DNA from: Gordonia sp. OPL2
Lineage (GTDB): Bacteria; Actinomycetota; Actinomycetes; Mycobacteriales; Mycobacteriaceae
DNA length: 64,000 nt
Direction of reading: 5' to 3'
NCBI RefSeq assembly: GCF_003797825.1
Contig: NZ_RKME01000025.1
Coordinates: 23,357-87,356 of the forward strand
The notes beneath the pieces were generated by a model that worked only from the letters and a program-made list of their open reading frames with translations, did not search any database and was not told the DNA's origin. The translations under genes were made by a program, and so were the position numbers. Positions 17,729-25,870 of this stretch are shown here, one piece after another (position 1 is the stretch's first letter; every line of letters begins with the position of its first letter).

Positions 17729-20383
17729 ATGAGGATCCACCGCCTGCGGCTCCGGGACTATCGCGGCATCGCCGACCGCGACGTGCGCTTCGCCGAGCGT
17801 GGTGTCACGGTGGTGGAAGGCGCCAACGAGGCGGGCAAGTCCTCCATGATCGAGGCGCTCGACCTGTTGTTGCACACCCGCGCCGACAGCAAATCCGCCA
17901 AGGTGCGCGACATCATGCCGTCGGGCCGCGACGTCGGCTCCGAGGTCGAGGTGGAGATGACCTGTGGCCCTTGGCATGTCACCTACGCCAAACGATTCAA
18001 CCGGCAGCCCTCGACGACGCTCACCGTGCATGCGCCGCGCGCCGAGCAGGTCAGTGGCCGCGACGCCCACGAGCGAGTCCTCGAGATCCTCGGTGCCCAC
18101 GCGGATCTGGCGCTCTTCCGGGCGCTGCGGCTCCTCCAATCGGGAGATCCGGCGCTCGGCGCACTCACGGACAGCTCGGCTCTCGCGCGGGCACTCGACC
18201 GGGCCGCGGACGGCGGCTCCCGACCCGGCGACGCCCCGACCGGAGACCCCGACGCGGACGACCCGGCCGACCACGCGCTGATCGATGCTGTCCTCACCGA
18301 GTACCGCCGGTATCGCACCCCGGGGCAAGGACGCCCGACCGGTGAACTGTCCGCGGCACTGGCCGCGGTGGACGACGCACAGGCGCGGCGCGATCAGCTG
18401 GTGGCCGCCCGCGATGCGGTGGAGGCCGATGCCGGCCGACTTCGCGAGACCCTCGACCGTCGCGCCGAGGTGGAACGCGCCACCGAACTCCGCGCGGTCG
18501 AGCGGGACGAGCTCGCCGTGGTCTGGGAACAGGTCGAGCGGCTGCAGACGGCGATGGCATCGGCCGACAGTGAGGTCCGTCATCTCCTGACAGCGGTGCA
18601 GCTGGCGCGTCGCGACGTCGCCGAGAGGCAACGCACGAAATCGGAGATCGACTCCCGGACAAGAGATTCCGATCGTCTGGCGGAGATCGTCGAGCGTCAT
18701 CGTGCGACCGCGACGGCGGCAGCGGCCGATGTCGCCGCACTCTCTGACGAGCTCCGCGGTGCGCGGGATCGATGCGAACAGGTGCGCACCGAGCTCGCCG
18801 CCGCCCACATCGCTCACCGAGCCCTGCGGGAACGTCGGGAATTGCACGACCTCACCGCACTGCTCGAGCACCTCGACGATCTCGCCGCCCGACGCGATGA
18901 GTTGTCGGCCGAGTCGGCATCGAACTCCGTCGACCGGGCCGCGGTCGACGCGGCAGCAGAACTCGGCCGCCGCCGCGCGGACGCCCAGGCCCGTGTCGAC
19001 GCCGCGGCCGCGCGATTCACCGTGTCACCGACCGGCACCACACCCGTGCGGGTCGACGGCGCCGTGGTCGACGGCGAGTCCGAGCATGTCGCCCTGGCGG
19101 ATTCGGTGATCGAGGTCGACGGCATCGTCCGCGTGCAGGTGCATCGCACTGCGGGGTCGGAACGGCCCGTCGAGCAGCTCGCCGCCGTCGACGCCGACAT
19201 CGCCGAGTACTGCACCCGACACGGTCTGTCCTCCCTGGCCGATCACCACGACCGCGCGCAGCGCAGGGTGGAGACCACCCATGCCCTCCGCGCGGTTCGC
19301 GAACGGATGGCCGACCTGTGCGGCGGCCGCGACCCGTCGATGCTCGCCGCGCGCCGGGACGAACTCCGCGCACGGCTCGACGAGTCGGAGTCGATCGCGT
19401 CCGAGGGGCCCGAGACCGACGAGGGAGTGGACCTCAGCGCCACGATCGATGACCTCACCATCGCCGAACGCGAACTCGGTGGCCTGGTGATGCGGGCCGA
19501 ACTGGCGGTGACCCAACGACTCTCGGCAGAACGCGAGTCGACGGCGCAGGCCGACGCGATGTGCGCCGAGCGTTCCCGGGTCGTCGCGTCGCTCGAGGAA
19601 CTGACCCGCCGACGCGACGAGCTCGCCGGCGAACTCGACGACGTACAGGCGCAGGAGACCGTGGACCTGGCCGAGCAGCGGCTCGAACAGGCACGGGAGC
19701 AGCGCGGCCGGGTCGCCGCCGACCTCGATGCCCTCGACGTCGCGGATATCGAGATGCGCCGGGCGCGGGTCGCCGCCGACCTCGAACGACTGCGGCGCGA
19801 GCACGCCGACACCGACCGCACGGCGACAGAACTCCGGACCCGGATCGAGCTCTACCGAGACGAGTCCCGACTCGACGACCTGCAGGAGGCGAGCGCCGGA
19901 CTCCGCGCTGCGCGTGAGGCTTTGGCTCGCGTCCGACGACGGGCGGACGCCGCGACGTTGTTGTGGCAGACCCTCACCGAGAAGCGGCAGCTGACGCGGG
20001 TGCGCTACGCCGATCCGTTCGCGCGCCGACTCGCCGAACTCGGATCCCATGTCTTCGGCGACGGCGTGCGATTCGACGTGGACGAGAAACTCGACGTCGT
20101 GTCACGCACGGTCGACGGAGTGACGGTCCGCCACGACGCGCTGTCGGGCGGTGCGCGCGAACAGATCGGCGTCCTGACGCGATTGGCGTGCGCCACGCTC
20201 GTCGACGAGGCCGACGGAGTCCCGGTACTCGTCGACGATGCCCTCGGCTACAGCGATCCCCGACGCCTCGCGGCGATGGGGGAGGTGCTGACGGCCGCCG
20301 GACGAGACGCTCAGGTCATCGTGCTGACCTGCAGTCCCGATCGCTACCGTGGTGTCGAGGGTGCGACGGTGGTCGCCGTCTGA
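17729..20383 (+). CDS. Rad50/SbcC-like SMC ATPase (Rv1278-like)
   Basis: 884 residues. The N-terminal half-ATPase has Walker A EGANEAGKSS (near 30-39). The middle (about 190-750) is rich in Glu, Arg and Ala with heptad character, as in a coiled-coil arm. The C-terminal half-ATPase has the signature LSGGAREQ (near 804) and Walker B VPVLVDDALGYSD (near 830). No Cys-x-x-Cys zinc hook is visible at the middle of the coil, unlike classical Rad50. The ATG at 17729 makes the protein begin with the family pattern MRIHRLRLRDYRGI; 33 further codons are open upstream but overlap the phosphoesterase gene. Expected partner: the Mre11-like protein just upstream. Confidence 0.87.
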   Translation: MRIHRLRLRDYRGIADRDVRFAERGVTVVEGANEAGKSSMIEALDLLLHTRADSKSAKVRDIMPSGRDVGSEVEVEMTCGPWHVTYAKRFNRQPSTTLTVHAPRAEQVSGRDAHERVLEILGAHADLALFRALRLLQSGDPALGALTDSSALARALDRAADGGSRPGDAPTGDPDADDPADHALIDAVLTEYRRYRTPGQGRPTGELSAALAAVDDAQARRDQLVAARDAVEADAGRLRETLDRRAEVERATELRAVERDELAVVWEQVERLQTAMASADSEVRHLLTAVQLARRDVAERQRTKSEIDSRTRDSDRLAEIVERHRATATAAAADVAALSDELRGARDRCEQVRTELAAAHIAHRALRERRELHDLTALLEHLDDLAARRDELSAESASNSVDRAAVDAAAELGRRRADAQARVDAAAARFTVSPTGTTPVRVDGAVVDGESEHVALADSVIEVDGIVRVQVHRTAGSERPVEQLAAVDADIAEYCTRHGLSSLADHHDRAQRRVETTHALRAVRERMADLCGGRDPSMLAARRDELRARLDESESIASEGPETDEGVDLSATIDDLTIAERELGGLVMRAELAVTQRLSAERESTAQADAMCAERSRVVASLEELTRRRDELAGELDDVQAQETVDLAEQRLEQAREQRGRVAADLDALDVADIEMRRARVAADLERLRREHADTDRTATELRTRIELYRDESRLDDLQEASAGLRAAREALARVRRRADAATLLWQTLTEKRQLTRVRYADPFARRLAELGSHVFGDGVRFDVDEKLDVVSRTVDGVTVRHDALSGGAREQIGVLTRLACATLVDEADGVPVLVDDALGYSDPRRLAAMGEVLTAAGRDAQVIVLTCSPDRYRGVEGATVVAV

Positions 20384-20392
20384 GCCCCGGTT

Positions 20393-20422
20393 TTGAGTCC
20401 ACCGGCGCGCGTACGCTACGCT
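20393..20422 (+). promoter_or_regulatory. Promoter of tRNA-Arg
   Basis: A -35 TTGAGT (20393-20398), an 18-nt spacer and a -10 TACGCT (20417-20422) lie 16 nt before the mature tRNA 5' end. Confidence 0.5.
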
Positions 20423-20438
20423 GAGCCTCGCCCGTTGA

Positions 20439-20511
20439 GCCCCCGTAGCTCAGGGGATAGAGCGTCTGCCTCCGGAGCAGAAGGCCGCAGGTTCGAATCC
20501 TGCCGGGGGCA
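20439..20511 (+). tRNA. tRNA-Arg (anticodon CCG)
   Basis: 73 nt with no encoded CCA. The acceptor stem is GCCCCCG (20439-20445) paired with CGGGGGC (20504-20510), discriminator A. The D arm has GCTCAGGGGATAGAGC, the anticodon loop CTCCGGA holds anticodon CCG, and the T arm has the GGTTCGAATCC core. It reads CGG, a common arginine codon in this genome. Confidence 0.97.
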
Positions 20512-20653
20512 CAGTTGACATCCTTGCCGGCCTCCGGGCGGTGTGCGCCTCCAGTGTGTGGGAACGATTCATGCGGGCGCACCGTGACATTCCTGCCGGG
20601 TCGAGGCGCCTGTCGCATCACCTCATTTCAGGCCGCTCTGCTCGACGACGGAC

Positions 20654-20659
20654 TAGCGT
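20654..20659 (+). promoter_or_regulatory. -10 element of a probably leaderless gene
   Basis: TAGCGT ends 6 nt before the ATG at 20666, so transcription should start at or next to the initiation codon. No -35 is assigned. Confidence 0.4.
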
Positions 20660-20665
20660 GAGGCC

Positions 20666-21541
20666 ATGTGCCGCTGGCTCGCCTACGCAGGTACCCCGAT
20701 CCTGCTGGAAGATCTGCTCACCCGGCCGTCGCACTCCCTCGTCGACCAGAGCTTCGAGGCGCGCCAACTGTATCTTCCCGGATCGCCCATGACGACGATG
20801 TTCCGTCACCATGCCTGGCCGACCAACGGCGACGGCTTCGGCGTCGGCTGGTACGGCGAACGCGAGTTTCCCGGCCAGTACCGAGATGAGCGCCCCGCCT
20901 GGAGTGATCACAATCTGCACCGCCTCGCCGCGCAGATCAGGTCGCCGATGTTTCTCGCCCATGTCCGTGCCGCCGCGATCGGCGGCACGATCGACCGCGT
21001 CAACTGCCACCCGTTCGCCCACGGCGGATGGCTGTTTCAGTACAACGGTGAGATCGGTGGATTCCCCACGCTCAAGCGCGATCTCACGCTCGACGTCGAT
21101 CCAGGACTGTATCCGCACATCGAGGGTAACGCCGACACCGAACTCTGCTTCTTCCTCGCCCTCTCCTACGGTCTGGACGGCGATCCGCTCGGTGCTCTCG
21201 CCCGCACCGTCGGACGAATCGAGCGGGCACGCGCCGAGCGGGGCGTCGACGACCCGTTCACTGCGACGATCTGTGCCGCGAACGGTCAGACCGCGTACGC
21301 GGTGCGCTATTCGAGTGATCGTGCGTCCCGCACCCTGTATCACTCGGTGGCGGGCATGCGGATCCGAGCAGCGGACGGTGGCCACATCGAGATCCCGGAC
21401 GACGGACGCATCCTGGTCTCCGAACCCCTCGAACTCGAGTACCGGCGCTCGCACTGGGTCGAGGTCCCCGAGTCCTCCAGCGTCACCCTGCATGCCGGGC
21501 AGGAACCCGAGATCGGGGACTTCGTACCGATCGCGACCTGA
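20666..21541 (+). CDS. Class II glutamine amidotransferase domain protein
   Basis: 291 residues. The protein starts MCRWLAYAG, so Cys2 becomes the N-terminal nucleophile after Met removal, as in Ntn glutaminases. Other family features are GDGFGVGWYG, the Arg in LAHVRAA, NCHPFAHGGWLFQYNGEIGG and an acidic GNADTELCFFL. It resembles YafJ/EgtC-type proteins. EgtC removes glutamate from an ergothioneine intermediate, but no other ergothioneine gene is nearby and this protein is longer than EgtC (about 230 aa as I recall), so EgtC is not claimed. It stands alone downstream of tRNA-Arg. Confidence 0.85.
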   Translation: MCRWLAYAGTPILLEDLLTRPSHSLVDQSFEARQLYLPGSPMTTMFRHHAWPTNGDGFGVGWYGEREFPGQYRDERPAWSDHNLHRLAAQIRSPMFLAHVRAAAIGGTIDRVNCHPFAHGGWLFQYNGEIGGFPTLKRDLTLDVDPGLYPHIEGNADTELCFFLALSYGLDGDPLGALARTVGRIERARAERGVDDPFTATICAANGQTAYAVRYSSDRASRTLYHSVAGMRIRAADGGHIEIPDDGRILVSEPLELEYRRSHWVEVPESSSVTLHAGQEPEIGDFVPIAT

Positions 21542-21603
21542 CACCCGCCGTCACCGGGCGCGCTTTTCTCGCGGAACGCCCGCCGACGTATGAGGATGGT
21601 CGG

Positions 21604-22287
21604 GTGAGCGGAGATGTCGCAGCGTCAGCGGGTCGGTTCGGAGTCCTGTCGGCGACCGTGGAGAAACAGTGTTGGGGTTTCATGATCGGCTCGGCGCTGT
21701 TCGCGCTGGGGTCGGCACCGGGGTTCGCGGCGTGGGCGGGGTCGTCCGGGGCGAATCTCAGCTTCTTCGTCGGTGCGTGGTTCTTCACCGGCGCTGCCCT
21801 CGTGCAACTCGTACTCAGCGGCAACGCCACCACCCTGGCGCCCGACGGCACGAATCGGTTTCGCGGGGAATGGCTGTCGGCGGCCACGCAATTCGCCGGA
21901 ACCCTGTTGTTCAATGCGAGCACCGCGGCCGCTCTGCACGCGGACACCGTCACCGAGGAACGTCGTCGCGTCTGGACCCCGGACGCCGCCGGGTCGGTGG
22001 CCTTCCTGGTGAGCGGGATCCTCGCCGTCATCGTCGTCGGACATGCCGTTCGGTGGTGGTGGGCCCCGCGCGCCCGCGAATGGTGGGCCACCCAGATCAA
22101 TCTGCTCGGATGCGTCGCGTTCGGCGTGTCGGCGACGGGCGCCTACGTCACCTCCGCCGGCGACACGGTCAGCGACGCCGTGGCGAGCGCCGGCACCTTC
22201 GTCGGCGCCATCTGCTTCCTGGCGTCGGCCGCGCTCACGCTGCCGCGTCGGCGTCATGCCGGGCGCGGGTCCGCGACGTCCGGCTGA
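21604..22287 (+). CDS. Six-helix membrane protein of unknown function
   Basis: 227 residues from a GTG start. Six hydrophobic segments can be read, at about residues 25-45, 50-70, 90-112, 125-147, 160-180 and 190-210, joined by short polar loops; the C-terminus is Arg-rich (PRRRHAGRG) and likely cytoplasmic. The paired-helix layout recalls YrhK-like proteins, but the resemblance is weak. It is 62 bp after the amidotransferase gene and ends 10 bp from the convergent DUF305 gene. Confidence 0.7.
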   Translation: MSGDVAASAGRFGVLSATVEKQCWGFMIGSALFALGSAPGFAAWAGSSGANLSFFVGAWFFTGAALVQLVLSGNATTLAPDGTNRFRGEWLSAATQFAGTLLFNASTAAALHADTVTEERRRVWTPDAAGSVAFLVSGILAVIVVGHAVRWWWAPRAREWWATQINLLGCVAFGVSATGAYVTSAGDTVSDAVASAGTFVGAICFLASAALTLPRRRHAGRGSATSG

Positions 22288-22297
22288 GTCGCTCGGC

Positions 22298-23182
22298 TCA
22301 GTTCATCGGCAGGGGAGCGGCGTTGCGCTCGGCCAGCATCTGCTGGATGACCGAGATCTCCTTCGTCTGCGTCTGTTCCATCGCGGTCGCCAGGGCGCGC
22401 ACGTAGTCCTGGGAGACGTTCGCCGGGTCGGCCGCGTACTGCATCATCGGCATCCCGCCTTCGTGGTGGCGCAGCATCAGTTGGAGAAAATAGACGTCGG
22501 CCTCGGCGCCGCGCAGCGAACGCAGCCGGTTCATCTCGGCCGTCGTGGCCATCCCCGGCATCGGCGGGGCCTCGGCAGTCGGCGTCGGGGGCGATGTCGA
22601 CGGCGCCGGCATCCCGGGCATGTCGCTCATGTCGTGACCGGCGTGTTTGTCGGTCCCGTGCCCATCTGTCCCGTGCCCGGTGTCCGGCCCGGAGTCACCG
22701 TGACCCGCGCCGGCGTGGTCCTCATGCCCCATCCATGCCATCGTCGGATTCGGATTGATCACCGGGTAACCCCATCGGGTCAACCAGGACTGCATCTGCC
22801 CGATCTCGTTGCTCTGCGCGGTGAGGATGTCGAAGGCCATGCTGCGGACCTGCGGATCAGAGCCGTTCTCGAGCTCGATCGTCGCCATCTCCACGCCCTG
22901 CTCGTGATGACGGATCATGTCCTGCGCGAACCCGACCGCCACCGAGTCGGATGCGGGCACCTCGTCCGCCGCGGGATCGTCGCTGTGCAACATCGCGGAG
23001 ATCAGCAAGCCGAGTCCCATCCCGATCAGGAGGGTCGCGACCACCCCGAGCGTCGCCAGCAGCGTGCGTCGTGACGTATCCGGTCGAGGATTGCCCGCCG
23101 CGGGGTCAGGGGCGGTGGTGTGCTCGACTGCATCTGCGTCCGCGGCGCTGGACGACGGCTGGTCGCCGGTGGGTTCGGTCAT
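22298..23182 (-). CDS. DUF305 protein with His/Met-rich metal-binding-like segment
   Basis: 294 residues. A signal-anchor helix lies at about 40-63 (TLLATLGVVATLLIGMGLGLL), followed by two DUF305 four-helix halves with the repeated motifs FAQDMIRHHEQGVEMA and LQLMLRHHEGGMPMMQ. Between them is a His/Asp/Met-rich stretch (MGHEDHAGAGHGDSG, then TDKHAGHDMSDMPGM). DUF305 belongs to the ferritin-like fold, and such proteins often occur with copper genes, so periplasmic copper binding is plausible but not shown. It lies 11 bp downstream of the DUF3105 gene, an arrangement common in mycobacteria next to argS. Confidence 0.88.
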   Translation of the reverse strand: MTEPTGDQPSSSAADADAVEHTTAPDPAAGNPRPDTSRRTLLATLGVVATLLIGMGLGLLISAMLHSDDPAADEVPASDSVAVGFAQDMIRHHEQGVEMATIELENGSDPQVRSMAFDILTAQSNEIGQMQSWLTRWGYPVINPNPTMAWMGHEDHAGAGHGDSGPDTGHGTDGHGTDKHAGHDMSDMPGMPAPSTSPPTPTAEAPPMPGMATTAEMNRLRSLRGAEADVYFLQLMLRHHEGGMPMMQYAADPANVSQDYVRALATAMEQTQTKEISVIQQMLAERNAAPLPMN

Positions 23183-23193
23183 CGAATTCCTCC

Positions 23194-24057
23194 TCAGCCC
23201 GCGGGCATCGGCGCGCCGGCGCCGGTGTTCTCGTCGGTGGCCGCGATACCGCCGGTACCGTCCATCGGCACGGCGTCCGGTCCGGGCTCCCCCTCATCGG
23301 CCGGCGGGGGATTGCTCGGGTCGAAGGCACCGGGGACGGCAGCGCACGCGGCCTGGGTCTCCGGATAGGCGGCCTCGGACGGATTCTCCTTGTACACACC
23401 GGGGGTCGTGTTGCGTCGCAGTGCGGTGATGAACTGGTCGACACGCGGATCGCCCGCCGAGTCGAGCTTGAGTTGGTGACCCCAGCTCTGCAGCGAGAGC
23501 GGGTGATCGAGTCCGGGGTAGGGCGAGAGGAACAGGAACTGTTCGCCGGAGACCTTCTTCTTCAGCGTGTCCAGGTCCTCGGCGCCGATGGTGTCCGGGT
23601 TGTAGGTGATCCAGACGGCCCCGTGTTCGAGCGCGTGGACGGCGTTCTCCGTCCGCAGCGGATTCGGATAGACGATCCCGGTGCACGTCGCCCACACCTC
23701 GTCATGCGGTCCGCCGAACGGCGGCGACTGGTCGTAGGCGACCCGCTGATCGCCCCGCACGTGCTGTGCCGCCTTGTAGTAGAGCTTCGTCACGCCGGAG
23801 ATGCGGGTGGAGGGATCGGGATCCTGCGCCGACGGGACATAGCCCTCGACGGTCTGCGGCTTGAGCGCCTCGGCCTCCTGTTCGTCCACGAACTTCGGCA
23901 CCAGGTACCAGGCCAGCCCGGCGATGAGGACCAGGACGACGACAACGGCACCGATGACGGTCCAGTCGATGTGCCGTCCGGAGGCGGCGGGAACGGAGCC
24001 GGATCGGGCGGGGCGCTTGCTGGACTTGGGTACGTTGGCCCCGGCTTTGCGTGCCAT
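23194..24057 (-). CDS. DUF3105 membrane-anchored protein
   Basis: 287 residues. A basic N-terminus precedes one transmembrane helix (about 33-55, TVIGAVVVVLVLIAGLAWYLV); the rest is extracytoplasmic. DUF3105 features include YDQSPPFGGPHDEVWATCTGIVYP, the conserved HALEHGAVWITY and SPYPGLDHPLSLQSWG. The acidic, Pro-rich tail is unstructured. Function is unknown; the conserved histidines and pairing with DUF305 hint at metal binding. It is divergent from argS across a 160-bp spacer and is the first gene of a two-gene operon. Confidence 0.88.
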   Translation of the reverse strand: MARKAGANVPKSSKRPARSGSVPAASGRHIDWTVIGAVVVVLVLIAGLAWYLVPKFVDEQEAEALKPQTVEGYVPSAQDPDPSTRISGVTKLYYKAAQHVRGDQRVAYDQSPPFGGPHDEVWATCTGIVYPNPLRTENAVHALEHGAVWITYNPDTIGAEDLDTLKKKVSGEQFLFLSPYPGLDHPLSLQSWGHQLKLDSAGDPRVDQFITALRRNTTPGVYKENPSEAAYPETQAACAAVPGAFDPSNPPPADEGEPGPDAVPMDGTGGIAATDENTGAGAPMPAG

Positions 24058-24178
24058 TGCTCTCTTTCTGCCACCTGCCGGCCACGGATCGGCGCAGCGA
24101 TCGACAGTTTACTGATGAGCCGCCCGATGCCGATCGGGCGTGAACGGGTGCGGACGGCGTCGCCGGACGCGGAGGCGA

Positions 24179-24209
24179 TTGTCCCCGCGCGGACGTGGGC
24201 CAATAGGAT
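24179..24209 (+). promoter_or_regulatory. argS operon promoter, probably leaderless
   Basis: TTGTCC (24179-24184), 19 nt, then TAGGAT (24204-24209), which ends 8 nt before the argS GTG. No ribosome-binding sequence fits between them, so a leaderless transcript is likely. Confidence 0.5.
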
Positions 24210-24217
24210 GGTCTCCT

Positions 24218-25870
24218 GTGACTCCTGCCGACCTCGCCGAGCTGCTCCGGGCCGTGACGCTGACCGTTGTCCGAGACCGCGGACTCGATGATGCCCTGGT
24301 GCCCGAGACCGTCGTCGTCGAGCGCCCGAGACACGCGGATCACGGCGACTATGCCACCAACATCGCGCTCCGGATCGGCAAGAACCTGGGGGTGTCCCCG
24401 CGGGAGCTCGCCGGATGGCTGGCCGATGCGTTCGCGGCGGCCGACGGCATCGCCAAGGCCGAGGTCGCCGGACCCGGCTTCGTCAACGTGTGGCTCGCGG
24501 CTGCCGCCCAGAACTCGATCGTCGCCGGCGTCCTCGACTCGGCGACCGCGTACGGTCGGGGTGAGGAATTCGCGGGTCGGCGGATCAATCTGGAGTTCGT
24601 CTCGGCGAACCCGACCGGGCCCATCCACCTCGGCGGGACGCGTTGGGCCGCGGTGGGCGACGCTCTCGGTCGCGTGCTGGCGGCGCGGGGCGGCGCGGTC
24701 ACCCGCGAGTACTACTTCAACGACCACGGCACCCAGATCGACCGGTTCGCCCGCTCGCTTCATGCCGCAGCGAAGGGCGAGCCCACCCCGGAGGACGGCT
24801 ACGCGGGCGCCTACATCGGTGAGATCGCCGAGAAGGTCGTCGCGCAGGTCCCCGGGGTCCTCGATCAGCCCGAGGACCAGCGGCTCGAGACCTTCCGGGC
24901 GGTCGGTGTGGACCTGATGTTCGAGCACATCAAGACGAGCCTGCACGAGTTCGGCACCGACTTCGACGTGTTCACCCACGAGAACACCATGTTCACGTCG
25001 GGTCTGGTCGACAAGTGCATCACCGAGCTCAAGGCGAACGGGAACCTCTACGAGAACGACGGCGCATGGTGGTTGCGGTCGACGAACTTCGGGGACGACA
25101 AGGACCGGGTCGTCATCAAGAGTGATGGCAACGCGGCCTACATCGCCGGTGACATCGCGTACTACAAGGACAAGCGCAACCGTGGATTCGACCTGTGCAT
25201 CTACATGCTGGGTGCCGACCACCACGGCTACATCACGCGGCTGAAGGCCGCCGCGGCATCGCTCGGTGACGACCCGGCCACCGTCGAGGTCCTCATCGGG
25301 CAGATGGTGAACCTCGTCCGGGACGGGAAGCCGGTCCGGATGAGCAAGCGGGCCGGGACGGTCATCACCCTCGACGATCTCGTCGACGCGGTGGGAGTGG
25401 ACGCCGCCCGCTATGCCCTCATCCGCTCGTCGGTCGATATCAACATCGACATCGACCTCGACCTGCTGCGCAAGCAGTCCAACGACAATCCCGTCTACTA
25501 CGTGCAATACGCGCACGCACGGTTGTCGGCGTTGTCGCGCAACGCCGCCGATCTCGGACTGACGGCGTCGCTCGATCACCTCGACCTCCTCGACGACCCG
25601 GCCGAGGGCGAGCTCATCCGCACGATCTCCGACTTCGACGACGTCGTGGCCACTGCCGCGGAACTGCGTGAGCCGCATCGGGTCTGCCGGTATCTGGAGA
25701 GCCTGGCGGGTGCATATCACCGCTTCTATGCGCGATGTCGTGTGCTCCCGCAGGGGGATGAACCGGCCGCGGACATCCACGCCGCCCGGCTGGCGCTGTG
25801 CGCGGCCACCCGTCAGGTCCTCGCCAACGGGCTCGACCTCGTCGGCGTCGGCGCACCGGAGCGGATGTGA
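24218..25870 (+). CDS. argS: Arginyl-tRNA synthetase
   Basis: 550 residues; charges tRNA-Arg in the cytoplasm. The N-terminal additional domain carries ERPRHADHGDYATNIAL. The class I signature appears as PIHLGGTR (HIGH-like, near 137) and the KMSKS-like loop as RMSKRAG (near 373-379). The C-terminal anticodon-binding helices end in the family pattern VLANGLDLVGVGAPERM. The GTG start is supported by alignment of the N-terminus and by the -10 element 8 nt upstream. It is the first gene of an argS-lysA-hom-thrC-thrB operon with overlapping junctions, the same order as in M. tuberculosis and corynebacteria. Confidence 0.97.
   Translation: MTPADLAELLRAVTLTVVRDRGLDDALVPETVVVERPRHADHGDYATNIALRIGKNLGVSPRELAGWLADAFAAADGIAKAEVAGPGFVNVWLAAAAQNSIVAGVLDSATAYGRGEEFAGRRINLEFVSANPTGPIHLGGTRWAAVGDALGRVLAARGGAVTREYYFNDHGTQIDRFARSLHAAAKGEPTPEDGYAGAYIGEIAEKVVAQVPGVLDQPEDQRLETFRAVGVDLMFEHIKTSLHEFGTDFDVFTHENTMFTSGLVDKCITELKANGNLYENDGAWWLRSTNFGDDKDRVVIKSDGNAAYIAGDIAYYKDKRNRGFDLCIYMLGADHHGYITRLKAAAASLGDDPATVEVLIGQMVNLVRDGKPVRMSKRAGTVITLDDLVDAVGVDAARYALIRSSVDINIDIDLDLLRKQSNDNPVYYVQYAHARLSALSRNAADLGLTASLDHLDLLDDPAEGELIRTISDFDDVVATAAELREPHRVCRYLESLAGAYHRFYARCRVLPQGDEPAADIHAARLALCAATRQVLANGLDLVGVGAPERM

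Noticed and set aside
20666..21541. Naming the class II amidotransferase EgtC
   Set aside because: No egtA, egtB, egtD or egtE lies nearby and the protein is longer than EgtC, so only the general family is claimed.
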